NCBI RefSeq assembly: GCF_002238045.1
Contig: NZ_NBYO01000001.1
Location: 496,001-560,000 of the forward strand
Direction of reading: 5' to 3'
DNA length: 64,000 nt
Source: Notoacmeibacter marinus
GTDB taxonomy: Bacteria; Pseudomonadota; Alphaproteobacteria; Rhizobiales; Rhizobiaceae
Of the stretch, positions 10,305 through 18,430 are shown piece after piece; the stretch's first letter is position 1, and every line of letters begins with the position of its first letter. The notes below the pieces were generated by a model. It saw nothing but the letters and a program-made list of their open reading frames with translations, ran no database searches and had not been told where the DNA came from. The translations under genes were made by a program, and so were the position numbers.

Positions 10305-10982
10305 TCATTCACCGCGATAGGTATCGATTGCGTTTGCACGCGCTTCGACATCGGGCGGCGTCATCCGGCGGGGGCCGAGCAGGTCCGTCGGATTATCGAG
10401 CATCGCGGCAATATTGGCCTGGGTGGAACAACCGAAATCGCGATAACGACGGTTCTCGCTATTATCGATCATGTTTTCCGAATAATCGCCGCAGACCGGA
10501 GCGATCGCGCCCAGACCCGTTCGAAGAAGGATGAGCTTGGACTGATGCGGCGTGGCCGGCGTATAATCATAGGCCGCCATCATGGCCGATGGCACGCCGA
10601 TGCGGGTCAAAGACTGCACCATGTCGCCCGCCACCGCCTCCGCTGCGTATGAATTGGGCATTCCCTTCGGGATCAGGATCTGAAAGCCGCCGCCGGCGCG
10701 GGGGTCCCATCCGGTGGCGAAGCCTTCGATGACTTCGCGCTGCTCGTAGGTCAGTGCGGTAGCACCGGCCAGAACTGGAAACTCCAGCTTGGTGGTCTTT
10801 GCGCCCAGACGGATTGGATGATTGATCTCGACCTGGTCCTTGATCGCGCCCGTCACGACCCTGTCGCGATGCAGCTTGCCGCAGCCGGCAAGGCTTCCCG
10901 CCAGCGCCAGAGCGATGCTGCCTTTGATCAGCAGCCCAAAGGCGTTGTGCGACCGTTCATGCCGTCTCGTCGTCGTGATCAT
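10305..10982 (-). CDS. cpaD: Pilus assembly lipoprotein CpaD
   Basis: A 225-residue outer-membrane lipoprotein of the Tad system. The N-terminus carries a basic stretch, a hydrophobic core (GLLIKGSIALALAGSL) and lipobox SLAGCGK. The conserved CpaD core includes NHPIRLGAK, EVIEGFATGWDPRAGGGFQI and the CGDYSENMIDNSENRRYRDF-type segment, then GCSTQANIAAMLDNPTDLLG near the C-terminus. The start at MITTTRRHER is favoured by AAGGGG nine bases upstream. It probably assists secretin CpaC in the outer membrane. Confidence 0.92.
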   Translation of the reverse strand: MITTTRRHERSHNAFGLLIKGSIALALAGSLAGCGKLHRDRVVTGAIKDQVEINHPIRLGAKTTKLEFPVLAGATALTYEQREVIEGFATGWDPRAGGGFQILIPKGMPNSYAAEAVAGDMVQSLTRIGVPSAMMAAYDYTPATPHQSKLILLRTGLGAIAPVCGDYSENMIDNSENRRYRDFGCSTQANIAAMLDNPTDLLGPRRMTPPDVEARANAIDTYRGE

Positions 10983-10995
10983 GGCGGAACGCCCC

Positions 10996-12429
10996 TTACT
11001 TGTAGATATAACCGACATTGCCGCGCCAGGCCGGCAGACTGCTTTTCTTGCGCGCCACGCCGTAGAGGCGGTTCACGCGGCCAAGGAAATTCTGAGGACC
11101 GTCCGCCGCGGGCTCGAAGCCGTGGTCCGGTCGCTGAATCTGGTCGGGGCTGGTCTGGCGAACAAGGAACGGCCGCACGATCACGACCAGTTCCGTCTCC
11201 GTGCGCTCGTAACTGCGCTCACGGAACAGCGTGCCGAAGATCGGGATACGACCGAGGCCAGGCACCCGGTTCTGATCGATCGAGAACTGATCGCGGATCA
11301 GGCCGGCCATCATCATCGTGCCACCCGACGACATTTCCACTTCCGTGGAAGCGCTGCGTGTCTTGCGTTGCTGAACCGTGGCGTTGGCCCCTGCTTCGAT
11401 CGTCAGTTCATTGGTCGGTTCGTTCAGTTCCGTCTCGATCTGAAGGGCGATACGGCCCTCGGCCAAGACCGTCGGCGTGAAATTCAACGTCACGCCATAT
11501 TCAACGGACGAGGTAGAGGAATCATCGGCGCCGACAGACGTGACCGTACCTTCCGCGCCCACCTGAAACGAAGCGCGGCGCCCCGATACCGCCACCAGTG
11601 TGGGTTCGGCGACCGTGCGCATCACGCCGTTCTGTTCCAGTGCGTTGAGCGTCGATTCCAGTTCATAGCCGCCAATCGTGCCCTTTCCGCCCAGGGTCAG
11701 CTTGCCGGCTGTGGACTTGCCGGTGAGGCTAAAAGCGTTCGACCCCGTCGCGCTGTCGAGAGAAAGGTTGACGCCAAGATCCTTCAATGCGCGCCGCGTC
11801 ACTTCCGCGACGGTGACCCGCAGCAGAACCTGATCCTGGCCGACCAGTTGCAGCAGGTTGACGATAGACGATCGACGCGCCTCCGTAACGGCGTTGACGT
11901 TCTGGCCAACCTCCTGGGTGCCGGTCGCTTCACCACCGGTTACGTAGATTGTCGCCAGTTCCTCGGCCTTGGCTGCATCCAGAGGCGAGCGGACCGTACC
12001 GGTCAGAACCACATTGTCGTTGATGATTTCGGCATCGATGTTGGCGGTCGGGAGAAAACGGCGAAGATACTGTACCAGGCCGGACACGTCGCGCTCGATG
12101 ACGAGATCGAAGGATGCGATCTGCTCGCCCCCGGTGCCGAACACGAAGACGTTGGTGCGCCCAACCTCCTTGCCGAAGAAGTAGATGCGCCGCGACGAAC
12201 GCGTAACCGCGTCGGCAACGTCCGGATTGGCCACCAGAATATCGGTGGCGTCGGACGGCAGATCGACGACGATGGACTTGTCCAGTCCCAGCTTCACTTC
12301 CTGATCGGTGGAGGTGGACAGGATATTCACGCCCTGGCTCACGGCCGGCAACGTGGACGGCATCAGGCCCATGTTGGCGGCCATTAGAACGACGGCGGCA
12401 CGCCGGAACCAGGCAGCGATGCGCTTCAT
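10996..12429 (-). CDS. cpaC: Type II/IV secretion-family secretin CpaC
   Basis: A 477-residue outer-membrane secretin channel for the Flp pilus. After a signal peptide (AAVVLMAANMGLMPSTLPAV) comes the pilus-formation N-domain (GLDKSIVVDLPSDATDILVA, VFGTGGEQIASFDLVIERDV). A BON-like segment follows (LTGTVRSPLDAAKAEELA), then the secretin domain with VLLRVTVAEVTRRALKDLG and VEMSSGGTMMMAGLIRDQFS, ending ETELVVIVRPFLV. The start MKRIAAWFRR is preceded by AAGGAAAG. It sits between cpaB and cpaD and is paralogous at its N-domain to the orphan protein at 14474-14872. Confidence 0.94.
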   Translation of the reverse strand: MKRIAAWFRRAAVVLMAANMGLMPSTLPAVSQGVNILSTSTDQEVKLGLDKSIVVDLPSDATDILVANPDVADAVTRSSRRIYFFGKEVGRTNVFVFGTGGEQIASFDLVIERDVSGLVQYLRRFLPTANIDAEIINDNVVLTGTVRSPLDAAKAEELATIYVTGGEATGTQEVGQNVNAVTEARRSSIVNLLQLVGQDQVLLRVTVAEVTRRALKDLGVNLSLDSATGSNAFSLTGKSTAGKLTLGGKGTIGGYELESTLNALEQNGVMRTVAEPTLVAVSGRRASFQVGAEGTVTSVGADDSSTSSVEYGVTLNFTPTVLAEGRIALQIETELNEPTNELTIEAGANATVQQRKTRSASTEVEMSSGGTMMMAGLIRDQFSIDQNRVPGLGRIPIFGTLFRERSYERTETELVVIVRPFLVRQTSPDQIQRPDHGFEPAADGPQNFLGRVNRLYGVARKKSSLPAWRGNVGYIYK

Positions 12430-12461
12430 GACATTCTTTCCTTGCAACTCAAGCTGGATCA

Positions 12462-13262
12462 TCATTCTGACGACTGGCCTCCCTTGATGAGGCGCACCGT
12501 TTTGGACTGACGGTCATCGCGTTCGCCAACGGGCGGCAGCGGCGGGCGCATACCGACATCCTTGACGGATCGCAGGACCAGGGAAATCTGGTCGTATGTC
12601 TGCTGAGCGACGGTCACGAGTTCGACCTCGTCCGGCGAAAGTTCGAGCGTGGCGGTCTGACCGATACTGGTCTGGGGACCGGAAGGGCCCTGCTTGAAGA
12701 ACTGATCGATCGCCAGCACACGAACATTTTCAAGAATAATGTCGGTTCTGATGGTGCCGTCTTCGGCCTTCTTGATGCCCATCAGATCGACGTAGTCGTT
12801 GGGAAGGACAAAGCCGCCACCCGTGCTCTCGCTGGAGACACGGACTGCCAGGGCGCGCATGCCCTTTGGCAGGACTGCACTCATGTAGTTCTTGCCGTAG
12901 CCGACCAGCCGGTTTTTTCGGACCGGCTCACCGGCAGTAAGGGGCAGGCGTACGGTGGTTCCGACCAGATTGTCGATCGCGTTCGGCTCTTTGCCTTTGA
13001 CGACATAGCTCGGATCGACGACCTCGGCGGGCCAGTCCTGCCAGCGCATCTTTTCCGCGACCAGCGCCTCGCCGATACCAATCGGCTCCACCATCACCAG
13101 CACTTCTTCCACAGTAACGGGTGGAGGAGCCGGAGCAGCGGTTTGCCGGACCTGGGGCTGAGGGGCCGGCGCAGGCGTATCGATAAACCCCTTGGCCAGA
13201 ATTCCCGCACCGATGGCGGCAACCAGAGCGACGGCCAAAACGATGATCTGAGACGACTTCAT
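12462..13262 (-). CDS. cpaB: Flp pilus assembly protein CpaB
   Basis: A 266-residue periplasmic protein anchored by an N-terminal membrane segment (IIVLAVALVAAIGAGILAKG). A Pro/Ala-rich linker leads to a SAF-type domain (VEPIGIGEALVAEKMRWQDW, VRLPLTAGEPVRKNRLV) and the RcpC-like region ENVRVLAIDQFFKQ and QTATLELSPDEVELVTVAQQ. It is proposed to act with the secretin. It heads the cpaB-tadC transcription unit, and its ATG is preceded by GAGAAGGA. An AT-rich spacer upstream carries a CtrA-like box. Confidence 0.93.
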   Translation of the reverse strand: MKSSQIIVLAVALVAAIGAGILAKGFIDTPAPAPQPQVRQTAAPAPPPVTVEEVLVMVEPIGIGEALVAEKMRWQDWPAEVVDPSYVVKGKEPNAIDNLVGTTVRLPLTAGEPVRKNRLVGYGKNYMSAVLPKGMRALAVRVSSESTGGGFVLPNDYVDLMGIKKAEDGTIRTDIILENVRVLAIDQFFKQGPSGPQTSIGQTATLELSPDEVELVTVAQQTYDQISLVLRSVKDVGMRPPLPPVGERDDRQSKTVRLIKGGQSSE

Positions 13263-13319
13263 ACCGATTCCTTCTCAAGGGCTTTCGGCCCCGTTGATGG
13301 GAATCTGCGTCCGCAATCG

Positions 13320-13334
13320 TTAGATTACGGTTAA
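13320..13334 (-). promoter_or_regulatory. Possible CtrA box upstream of cpaB
   Basis: On the minus strand it reads TTAA-N7-CTAA, the same imperfect half-site pair as upstream of tadD, 58-72 bases before the cpaB start in an AT-rich spacer (13335-13370). It would let one regulator coordinate both arms of the pilus locus; binding is inferred only. Confidence 0.35.
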
Positions 13335-13382
13335 TCAATCGCAATCAGACATACTTAATAAAATGCAAAACAGTCGCGCAGT

Positions 13383-13922
13383 TCAGGTCGCAGCCAGGCG
13401 TTCGATCACGAATTGGGCCATCGGCGAGTGCGGGAAGACGACCAGACCGGCAAAACCCAGCGCCAAACCGTAGGGAACGCCACTTTGCTTATCTTCGAGG
13501 TAGGCCGGCATCTGCTGGTTCACGCCCAGGATCCGCCCGGCAAAAAATCGAACCGTTTCGTTGGAACGGAAAACAAGAACGCCCATCGTGACGGCGCCGC
13601 CTGCCAGACTGGCGGTCAGCAGATAGTAAAGAAGGGGGTCGCCCCAGCCCATCCAGAGCGCCGTCGCCGCGATGAGTTTGGCATCGCCGCCACCCATCGT
13701 TCCGAAGGCGAAGAGCGCGAAAGTGACCGTCAGAACTGCAAGGAAAACGGCAAGATGAAGGCCGATAGCGGGCCAGCTCATCCCGGTGCTAAGAGCGAGC
13801 ATAAGAAAACTGGCAATAAGAAGCAGGGAGACCCGGTTGGCGATCGTCATCGACAGGCTGTCGCTGATCGCCGCCCAGATCATACAAAACGGAAAGACGA
13901 CCAATATAACCGCTTCGATCAT
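13383..13922 (-). CDS. cpaA: Prepilin peptidase CpaA/TadV
   Basis: A 179-residue A24-family aspartic peptidase that removes the leader of Flp prepilin at the inner membrane. It is almost entirely hydrophobic with five to six membrane segments. The two expected Asp residues lie in WAAISDSLSMTI (near residue 20) and in FGTMGGGDAKLIAA. It lies between flp and cpaB, the usual order flp-cpaA-cpaB. The shorter length fits the TadV subgroup, which lacks the N-methylation domain of PilD. Confidence 0.92.
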   Translation of the reverse strand: MIEAVILVVFPFCMIWAAISDSLSMTIANRVSLLLIASFLMLALSTGMSWPAIGLHLAVFLAVLTVTFALFAFGTMGGGDAKLIAATALWMGWGDPLLYYLLTASLAGGAVTMGVLVFRSNETVRFFAGRILGVNQQMPAYLEDKQSGVPYGLALGFAGLVVFPHSPMAQFVIERLAAT

Positions 13923-14010
13923 TGCCTCAGCCTCGATCTACCGTGGATTCGACATGCTGGAATCATTAACGGAGGCGGATCGTCAGACCCGCCTGCCGTG
14001 AAATTTATCC

Positions 14011-14027
14011 GGCCCGAGTACCGGGCC
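14011..14027 (-). terminator. Stem-loop just after flp
   Basis: Perfect GGCCCG/CGGGCC stem with a five-base loop, 11 bases past the flp stop. No clean T-run follows, so it may act as a partial terminator or 3' stabiliser that raises flp mRNA over cpaA; this is inference. Confidence 0.45.
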
Positions 14028-14037
14028 TGTCACTCGG

Positions 14038-14202
14038 CTACTTAATTTTAGAAGCGATGGTGCTGAACTTCGACGACAGGTTGGTACCCACTGCGGAGAC
14101 AGCGCCGATAATGGCGACGGCGATAAGTGCGGCGATCAAGCCGTATTCGATAGCGGTTGCACCGGATTCGTCTTTGGCGAAACGAGCAATAAGCTTGTTC
14201 AT
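14038..14202 (-). CDS. flp: Flp/Fap-type major pilin
   Basis: A 54-residue pilin precursor. The basic leader MNKLIARFAKDESG is followed by the class IVb processing region (G/ATAIEYGLIAALIAVAII), with the Glu at position +5 and Tyr at +6 of the mature protein, then a short tail. CpaA should cleave after the Gly. The start is fixed by CAGGAG seven to nine bases upstream and by the family length. A longer open frame reaching 14307 has no pilin-like residues. A 270-base spacer separates it from the divergent orphan N-domain gene. Confidence 0.95.
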   Translation of the reverse strand: MNKLIARFAKDESGATAIEYGLIAALIAVAIIGAVSAVGTNLSSKFSTIASKIK

Positions 14203-14407
14203 TGTAATAGCTCCTGGTTCAGGTTGCACAGCACGTCCGTCAACATTGTCTGCCCGTTGATCGGATGCGGCAAATCTACCGCGCACCCGTTTCATGCTCG
14301 TTAGCAAAGATGGTTAATCGAATTTATGTTGTGAAAACCGTGCCGTATCGCCGGCGCACCCGACGAGCGGCCTCGCGTTCTGTGCGCGTTTACCGGCGCT
14401 TTTGGCC

Positions 14408-14422
14408 TTAACCGATAATTCA
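14408..14422 (+). promoter_or_regulatory. Weak CtrA-like box upstream of the orphan N-domain gene
   Basis: TTAA-N7-TTCA, about 52-66 bases before the 14474 start. One mismatch in the second half-site. Offered only because two similar sites precede other tad genes. Confidence 0.25.
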
Positions 14423-14473
14423 CCAAAACAGCCTATTCTTGCTCCTGACCCACCTCGCTCAGGATGATGCATC

Positions 14474-14872
14474 ATGCGCTTTGCGCTTCTCGCCTCCATC
14501 ACGACAACCGCACTGTTCGTCGTCGCAGGTATTCCCGCTCACGCGGCGGACGGTATTGCCATCGACCGCGGCAATGCCCGGATCGTCAAGCTGGTGGAAC
14601 CGGCGGAGACCGTCATAGTGGGTGAGCCAAGCATCGCCGATGTTACGGTGAAGGATTCGCGCACGCTCGTTCTGACCGGGCGCACCTATGGCAGCACCAA
14701 TCTCGTCGTCTTCAACGCAGCAGGCGAACCTATTGTCGATCAGCCCATCGTCGTGAGCCGGCAGGGCAAGGGTTCGGTTCGCCTCTACAGACGCAACGAT
14801 GTGGAAATGATGACCTGCCTGCCGGTCTGCGAGAAGGATACGATCGGCGGTGAATCGGTTGGCGAAGAATAG
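14474..14872 (+). CDS. Pilus-formation protein N-domain (secretin N-domain) protein, stand-alone
   Basis: A 132-residue exported protein. The signal peptide RFALLASITTTALFVVAGIPAHA is followed by the same kind of N-domain found at the start of CpaC: IVKLVEPAETVIVGEPSIAD, then TLVLTGRTYGSTNLVVFNAA and GEPIVDQPIVV. There is no secretin domain. The C-terminus holds a small Cys pair (TCLPVC). Such proteins accompany Tad loci and may interact with the secretin or pilus, but no defined role is known to me. It opens a plus-strand group with the two TadE-like genes, divergent from flp. Confidence 0.82.
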   Translation: MRFALLASITTTALFVVAGIPAHAADGIAIDRGNARIVKLVEPAETVIVGEPSIADVTVKDSRTLVLTGRTYGSTNLVVFNAAGEPIVDQPIVVSRQGKGSVRLYRRNDVEMMTCLPVCEKDTIGGESVGEE

Positions 14873-14979
14873 ATAAGATGCGCCCTGCCAAAGCCGGAAA
14901 TCGTATCGTTCCCGGCAACACTTCCTGAAGACTCTTAGCCTACACTCGCCTGGATACCAATCCGACGAGACCGACAGCT

Positions 14980-15525
14980 ATGCGCTCCAGATATCGATCT
15001 TCCTGCTATTTGTGGCGGCATCCGATCCGGTTCTGGCGCAAACGCGACGGCGCGACGGCCGTCGAGTTCTCGTTATTGCTCATACCGTTCCTGGTCCTTA
15101 TCTTCTCAATCATCGAAGTGTCCCTGGGGTTTGCTTCCGGCCAGTTGCTCGCCAATGGCAGCGAGAAGGTGGTGCGGCAGATCCGAACCGGGCAGCAGAC
15201 GGCTGTGACCGAAAGCTGGGTCAAGACGGAAATCTGCAAATCGCTGTCCATGCTGGCCGGGACCGATTGCAAGAACAAGATCTCGATCTACCTCCAAAGC
15301 CAGGGCAGCTTCTCGTCGGCAGCGTCTGCTTCGCAAATTTCCCTTCTCAGCGATGGTTCGATCGATACGGCTGGCTGGGGCATCAGCGCAGGGGGCGCAT
15401 CTTCCATTCATACGCTGAAGACGGTGTATCCACGGCCGACGATGATCAATCTCCTCGCGCTCCTGGCGCCAAACGCCAAGATGGAATTTTTCTATACCGC
15501 GACCTGGCGGAACGAGCCCTACTGA
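14980..15525 (+). CDS. tadE: TadE-like pseudopilin
   Basis: A 181-residue minor pilin-like protein. A basic N-terminal stretch (RHPIRFWRKR) precedes the TadE motif DGATAVEFSLLLIPFLVLIFSIIEVS, with the Glu five residues into the hydrophobic helix as in prepilins. The rest is a periplasmic domain with a Cys pair (EICKS, GTDCKN). It is presumably processed by CpaA and contributes to pilus initiation. Its stop overlaps the next gene by one base (TGATG), so the two pseudopilins are translated together. Confidence 0.88.
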   Translation: MRSRYRSSCYLWRHPIRFWRKRDGATAVEFSLLLIPFLVLIFSIIEVSLGFASGQLLANGSEKVVRQIRTGQQTAVTESWVKTEICKSLSMLAGTDCKNKISIYLQSQGSFSSAASASQISLLSDGSIDTAGWGISAGGASSIHTLKTVYPRPTMINLLALLAPNAKMEFFYTATWRNEPY

Positions 15526-16184
15526 TGATGGATCGCCCTACCACCTCGAAGGATCGTTCGTCGATGTTCCCGACCCTTGCATCGCATGCTGGCTCCATCA
15601 CCCGCCGTTTCCGCCGCGACGATCGCGGTGTCGCGGCGACGGAGTTCGCCATCATCGCGCCTTTCCTACTCGTAGCCTATCTCGGCTCCGTCGAACTGGC
15701 CGCGGGAATCGACGCAGCCAAGAAGGTCAGCCGCTCGGCCGGCGTCGTGGCCGATCTCGTCACACAAGGCGACACCTACACCGCCTCCGAGCTTGGCGAA
15801 CTGATCGATATCGGCATGGCCAACATCCAGCCCTACAGCCGCTCGAACCCGATGATCGCCCTTTACGGCATCGAAATGGACGATAGCAGCGGCACCGTTC
15901 GGGCCAAGGTGGCCTGGTCGATCGCCAAGACCAAGGGCAGCTCGCTCGGCCAACCGGTCGCCGCCGGAACGATCCTGTCCGACGTGCCAGCCAATCTGTT
16001 GGTCAAAGACACGTTTCTCGTTCGCGCCGTCACCGATCTAAGCTACAAATCGTTATCGCTGGGCGCTACGGAGTTCACCGGCAATCTCGATGGCATCGCC
16101 ATGTCCGACACGGCCAATTACCGACCGCGCTACGAAGACGAAATCGTCTGTTCGAACTGCGCCGCGCTACCAATGAAGCCATAG
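15525..16184 (+). CDS. TadE/TadF-like pseudopilin
   Basis: A 219-residue second pseudopilin. After a basic N-terminus ([10 protein letters not shown]) comes [25 protein letters not shown], the TadE-type helix with Glu at the expected position. The larger extracytoplasmic domain ends in a CSNC motif near the C-terminus. The start ATG at 15525 shares one base with the preceding stop; a frame open further upstream is only a shadow of the first tadE. The neighbouring homologue and the flp locus support a joint role as minor pilins. Confidence 0.87.
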   Translation: MMDRPTTSKDRSSMFPTLASHAGSITRRFRRDDRGVAATEFAIIAPFLLVAYLGSVELAAGIDAAKKVSRSAGVVADLVTQGDTYTASELGELIDIGMANIQPYSRSNPMIALYGIEMDDSSGTVRAKVAWSIAKTKGSSLGQPVAAGTILSDVPANLLVKDTFLVRAVTDLSYKSLSLGATEFTGNLDGIAMSDTANYRPRYEDEIVCSNCAALPMKP

Positions 16185-16263
16185 GGCCTATTGCACCGCT
16201 CATGCGCAGCATTATCTGGGGTACCGTTCGTCTTCACCGTTGAGACAGGTAGCCGTCCGCGCC

Positions 16264-17157
16264 ATGCCCGAACTGCCGGAAGTGGAAACCGTTCGCCGCG
16301 GCCTGGCCCCGTTTCTGGAAGGGGCGGTGATTAGCCGGTTCGAGGCGAGGCGGCCCGATCTGCGTTTTGCCCTGCCAACCGGCATCGAAAATGCCTGCAA
16401 GGATCGAGTCATCGTCGGCCTCGGTCGCCGGGCCAAATATCTGCTCTTCCATCTCGACAACGACACGACCCTGATAAGCCATCTGGGCATGAGCGGTTCC
16501 TGGCGTATCGAGGCAAACGGCGTATCGCAGCAGACGGCCGATACCTATCATCCGCGCGGCAAGGCGGGTCTTCACGATCATCTCGTGCTGGACATTGCAC
16601 GTGCAGGCCAGCCAACAGGCCGCATCATCTATAACGACCCGCGGCGGTTCGGCTTTCTGCTCCGTTCGCGCACGAGCGAACTGGACCGACATCCGGCATT
16701 GGCCGGCCTCGGCATCGAGCCGCTGGGAAACGCGCTTGGCGGAGACGTGTTGGCCGAACTGCTCCATGGCCGCACCGCACCGCTTAAAGCCGCCCTGCTG
16801 GATCAACGGCTGATCGCCGGGCTCGGCAATATCTATGTCTGCGAAGCGCTGTGGCAGTCGCGCCTTTCACCGCGCCGTCGCGCAGGCTCCATCGTTCGCA
16901 AGAATGGCGGCGCTACCCAACGCACGGACCGGCTGGCCGGCGCCATTCGAGCCGTTCTGGCCGAGGCGGTGGAGGCCGGCGGGTCGTCTCTGCGCGATCA
17001 TATTCGCGCCGATGGAACGCTTGGCTATTTCCAGCACCGGTTCAAGGTTTACGATCGCGAGGGCGAAGCATGTCCACGGGGCGATTGCGACGGCGTCGTA
17101 AGGCGGATCGTCCAGAGCGGCCGTTCGACCTTTCACTGCCCGAAATGTCAGCGTTGA
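16264..17157 (+). CDS. mutM: Formamidopyrimidine-DNA glycosylase
   Basis: A 297-residue base-excision repair enzyme that removes 8-oxoguanine and formamidopyrimidines and nicks the abasic site. The start is fixed by the obligatory [14 protein letters not shown]: Pro2 is the catalytic amine and Glu3 the proton donor. The Lys of GRRAKYLLF, a helix-two-turn-helix ([18 protein letters not shown]) and the C-terminal zinc finger with cysteines in ACPRGDC and FHCPKC are present. In related genomes it lies near dnaA with rpsT, as here, though the customary ubiE neighbour is replaced by the tad pseudopilins. Confidence 0.96.
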   Translation: MPELPEVETVRRGLAPFLEGAVISRFEARRPDLRFALPTGIENACKDRVIVGLGRRAKYLLFHLDNDTTLISHLGMSGSWRIEANGVSQQTADTYHPRGKAGLHDHLVLDIARAGQPTGRIIYNDPRRFGFLLRSRTSELDRHPALAGLGIEPLGNALGGDVLAELLHGRTAPLKAALLDQRLIAGLGNIYVCEALWQSRLSPRRRAGSIVRKNGGATQRTDRLAGAIRAVLAEAVEAGGSSLRDHIRADGTLGYFQHRFKVYDREGEACPRGDCDGVVRRIVQSGRSTFHCPKCQR

Positions 17158-17205
17158 ACATTACGCGGCAGCGAAAAGACAGGCCGAAGATTTCGCCATT
17201 TTTCC

Positions 17206-17234
17206 TTGACGGAGCGGCGGGCCGTGGCTAAAAG
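17206..17234 (+). promoter_or_regulatory. Sigma-70 type promoter of rpsT
   Basis: TTGACG, 17 bases, TAAAAG, ending about 90 bases before the rpsT start. The -35 box and spacing are ideal for the housekeeping sigma factor of alphaproteobacteria. Confidence 0.65.
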
Positions 17235-17325
17235 CGCCACGACCCTGGCGGCCCGAAACGGCCGCCTGCTTTGTTTCGCCACCCGTAGACGGGTCGAGAA
17301 CCCAGACACGCAAGGATGTTCGCTT

Positions 17326-17592
17326 ATGGCCAATACGCCGTCGGCCAAGAAGGCCACCCGCAAGATCGCTGCACGGACTGCGATCAACAAGTCCCGACGC
17401 ACCCGCATGCGCACCTATGTCCGCAAGGTCGAGGAAGCAATCGCTTCGGGCGATAAGGACGCCGCGCAGGAAGCCCTTCGGCTGGCGCAGCCGCAGATCA
17501 TGCGGGCTGCCAATCGCGGTATCATTCATAAGAACACGGCTTCGCGGAAAGTTTCGCGGCTGTCGCATCGCATCAAGACGATCGGCGCCTAA
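17326..17592 (+). CDS. rpsT: 30S ribosomal protein S20
   Basis: An 88-residue S20 protein that binds 16S rRNA early in 30S assembly. It shows the typical start [20 protein letters not shown], basic helices around [14 protein letters not shown] and [19 protein letters not shown], and full family length. AAGGA lies upstream of the ATG. It has its own promoter and a terminator directly after it, and the spacer to dnaA follows. Confidence 0.97.
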   Translation: MANTPSAKKATRKIAARTAINKSRRTRMRTYVRKVEEAIASGDKDAAQEALRLAQPQIMRAANRGIIHKNTASRKVSRLSHRIKTIGA

Positions 17593-17645
17593 GCCGCATC
17601 CGGCGATCTGGCGCACTACAACCTAGTGCTGAAAACATTGTGGCA

Positions 17646-17675
17646 GGCCCGTTGCATTCGCAGCGGGCCTTTTTT
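17646..17675 (+). terminator. rpsT terminator
   Basis: Ten-base stem GGCCCGTTGC/GCAGCGGGCC (one G-T pair) with a four-base loop, followed by six Ts. Confidence 0.9.
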
Positions 17676-17847
17676 CATTGACGCAAGGAATTGGTTCATA
17701 TGTCCGCTCCGATATGGCCTACACTGCCTACGTATTAGTCAAAGCGTCGCCATGTACGCCACCAACAACATTACTTTACGAAACCCTTGGCCCGCTTATG
17801 TTCTTTCCTCTTCGATTTTCTGTTAGAAAACATACATTTAGAATTTT

Positions 17848-17856
17848 CTATCCACA
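17848..17856 (+). promoter_or_regulatory. DnaA-box-like 9-mer
   Basis: CTATCCACA, one mismatch from the consensus TTATCCACA, inside the AT-rich part of the dnaA upstream spacer. Only one good match was seen by eye. Confidence 0.35.
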
Positions 17857-18229
17857 GTTTTTCCAGAGCTCCTCTGGCGAAATCAGGCCGCCCTTGGAGT
17901 CAACCTAAAAGATATTATTTTTTTTACGGATCGGGCTCGTTCGGCCTTCATGACGATAAGGTAACAGAATCCCAATGCCTTAGTCGCGGTTCGAACAGGA
18001 TGCGCACCCTATGGTTGTATCCACTGATCGAACACCCCCATTTGAGGCTTGTAAGAGTGAGCCGCCTTTCTGTAGAGTACGGCAATGGAGAGGGGGACAC
18101 GTCTCCCACCCAAAACGAACATCTCGAGCCACTCTCGTTCTGAGACTGTCAGCACTGGCTGATGGCCGTGGCGTAGCTATGTCGAAGCGGGTGATGCGCG
18201 TCCTTTGCGGTATTCTGGGGTAGGATATT

Positions 18230-18426
18230 GTGACCATTGAACTTCCGGGTTTCTCCGGTTTTGCGGAGGAACTCGACGAACGGACTTCATCCGTGCCGCC
18301 ATTGGCGGACCGGACATGGTGGGGCTATGCCTCGCCGACTGGGAAAATGGCGGCCTGAACGAAGCCATCTGCGCATGGGCGCGGCGGCGGCACGTTCAGG
18401 ATCGACGGCGGACAAAAGCGAGGTAA
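18230..18426 (+). pseudogene. Possible small frameshifted coding remnant before dnaA
   Basis: A GTG with GGATATT upstream opens VTIELPGFSGFAEELDERT (frame closing at 18358). The coding-like character then appears to move to another frame as [36 protein letters not shown], ending at a TAA inside the dnaA ribosome-binding site. Both halves read like protein and have the high GC of genes here, unlike the DNA before them. A single frameshift near 18285 would join them. No family is recognised, and the segment could equally be non-coding leader. Confidence 0.25.
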
Positions 18427-18430
18427 GACA

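Larger units (their letters stand above)
17593..18430 (+). other. Long rpsT-dnaA spacer, partly AT-rich, possible origin-like region
   Basis: About 840 bases without a convincing gene. It holds the rpsT terminator, then an AT-rich stretch (about 17760-17940, including an eight-T run near 17920) with a DnaA-box-like 9-mer. A mixed-composition part follows, and finally a coding-like GC-rich stretch (18230-18426) just before dnaA. The combination of AT-rich DNA, a DnaA-box-like site and dnaA next door could be a replication origin or the dnaA promoter region. In several Rhizobiales the origin is instead beside hemE, so this is open. Confidence 0.35.

Noticed and set aside
14301-14317. TTAG and TTAA upstream of flp as a CtrA box
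   Set aside because: The spacing is nine bases, not seven, so it does not fit the consensus.
17988-18000. GGTTCGAAC resembling a tRNA T-loop
   Set aside because: No acceptor, D or anticodon arm can be formed around it; it is an isolated match.
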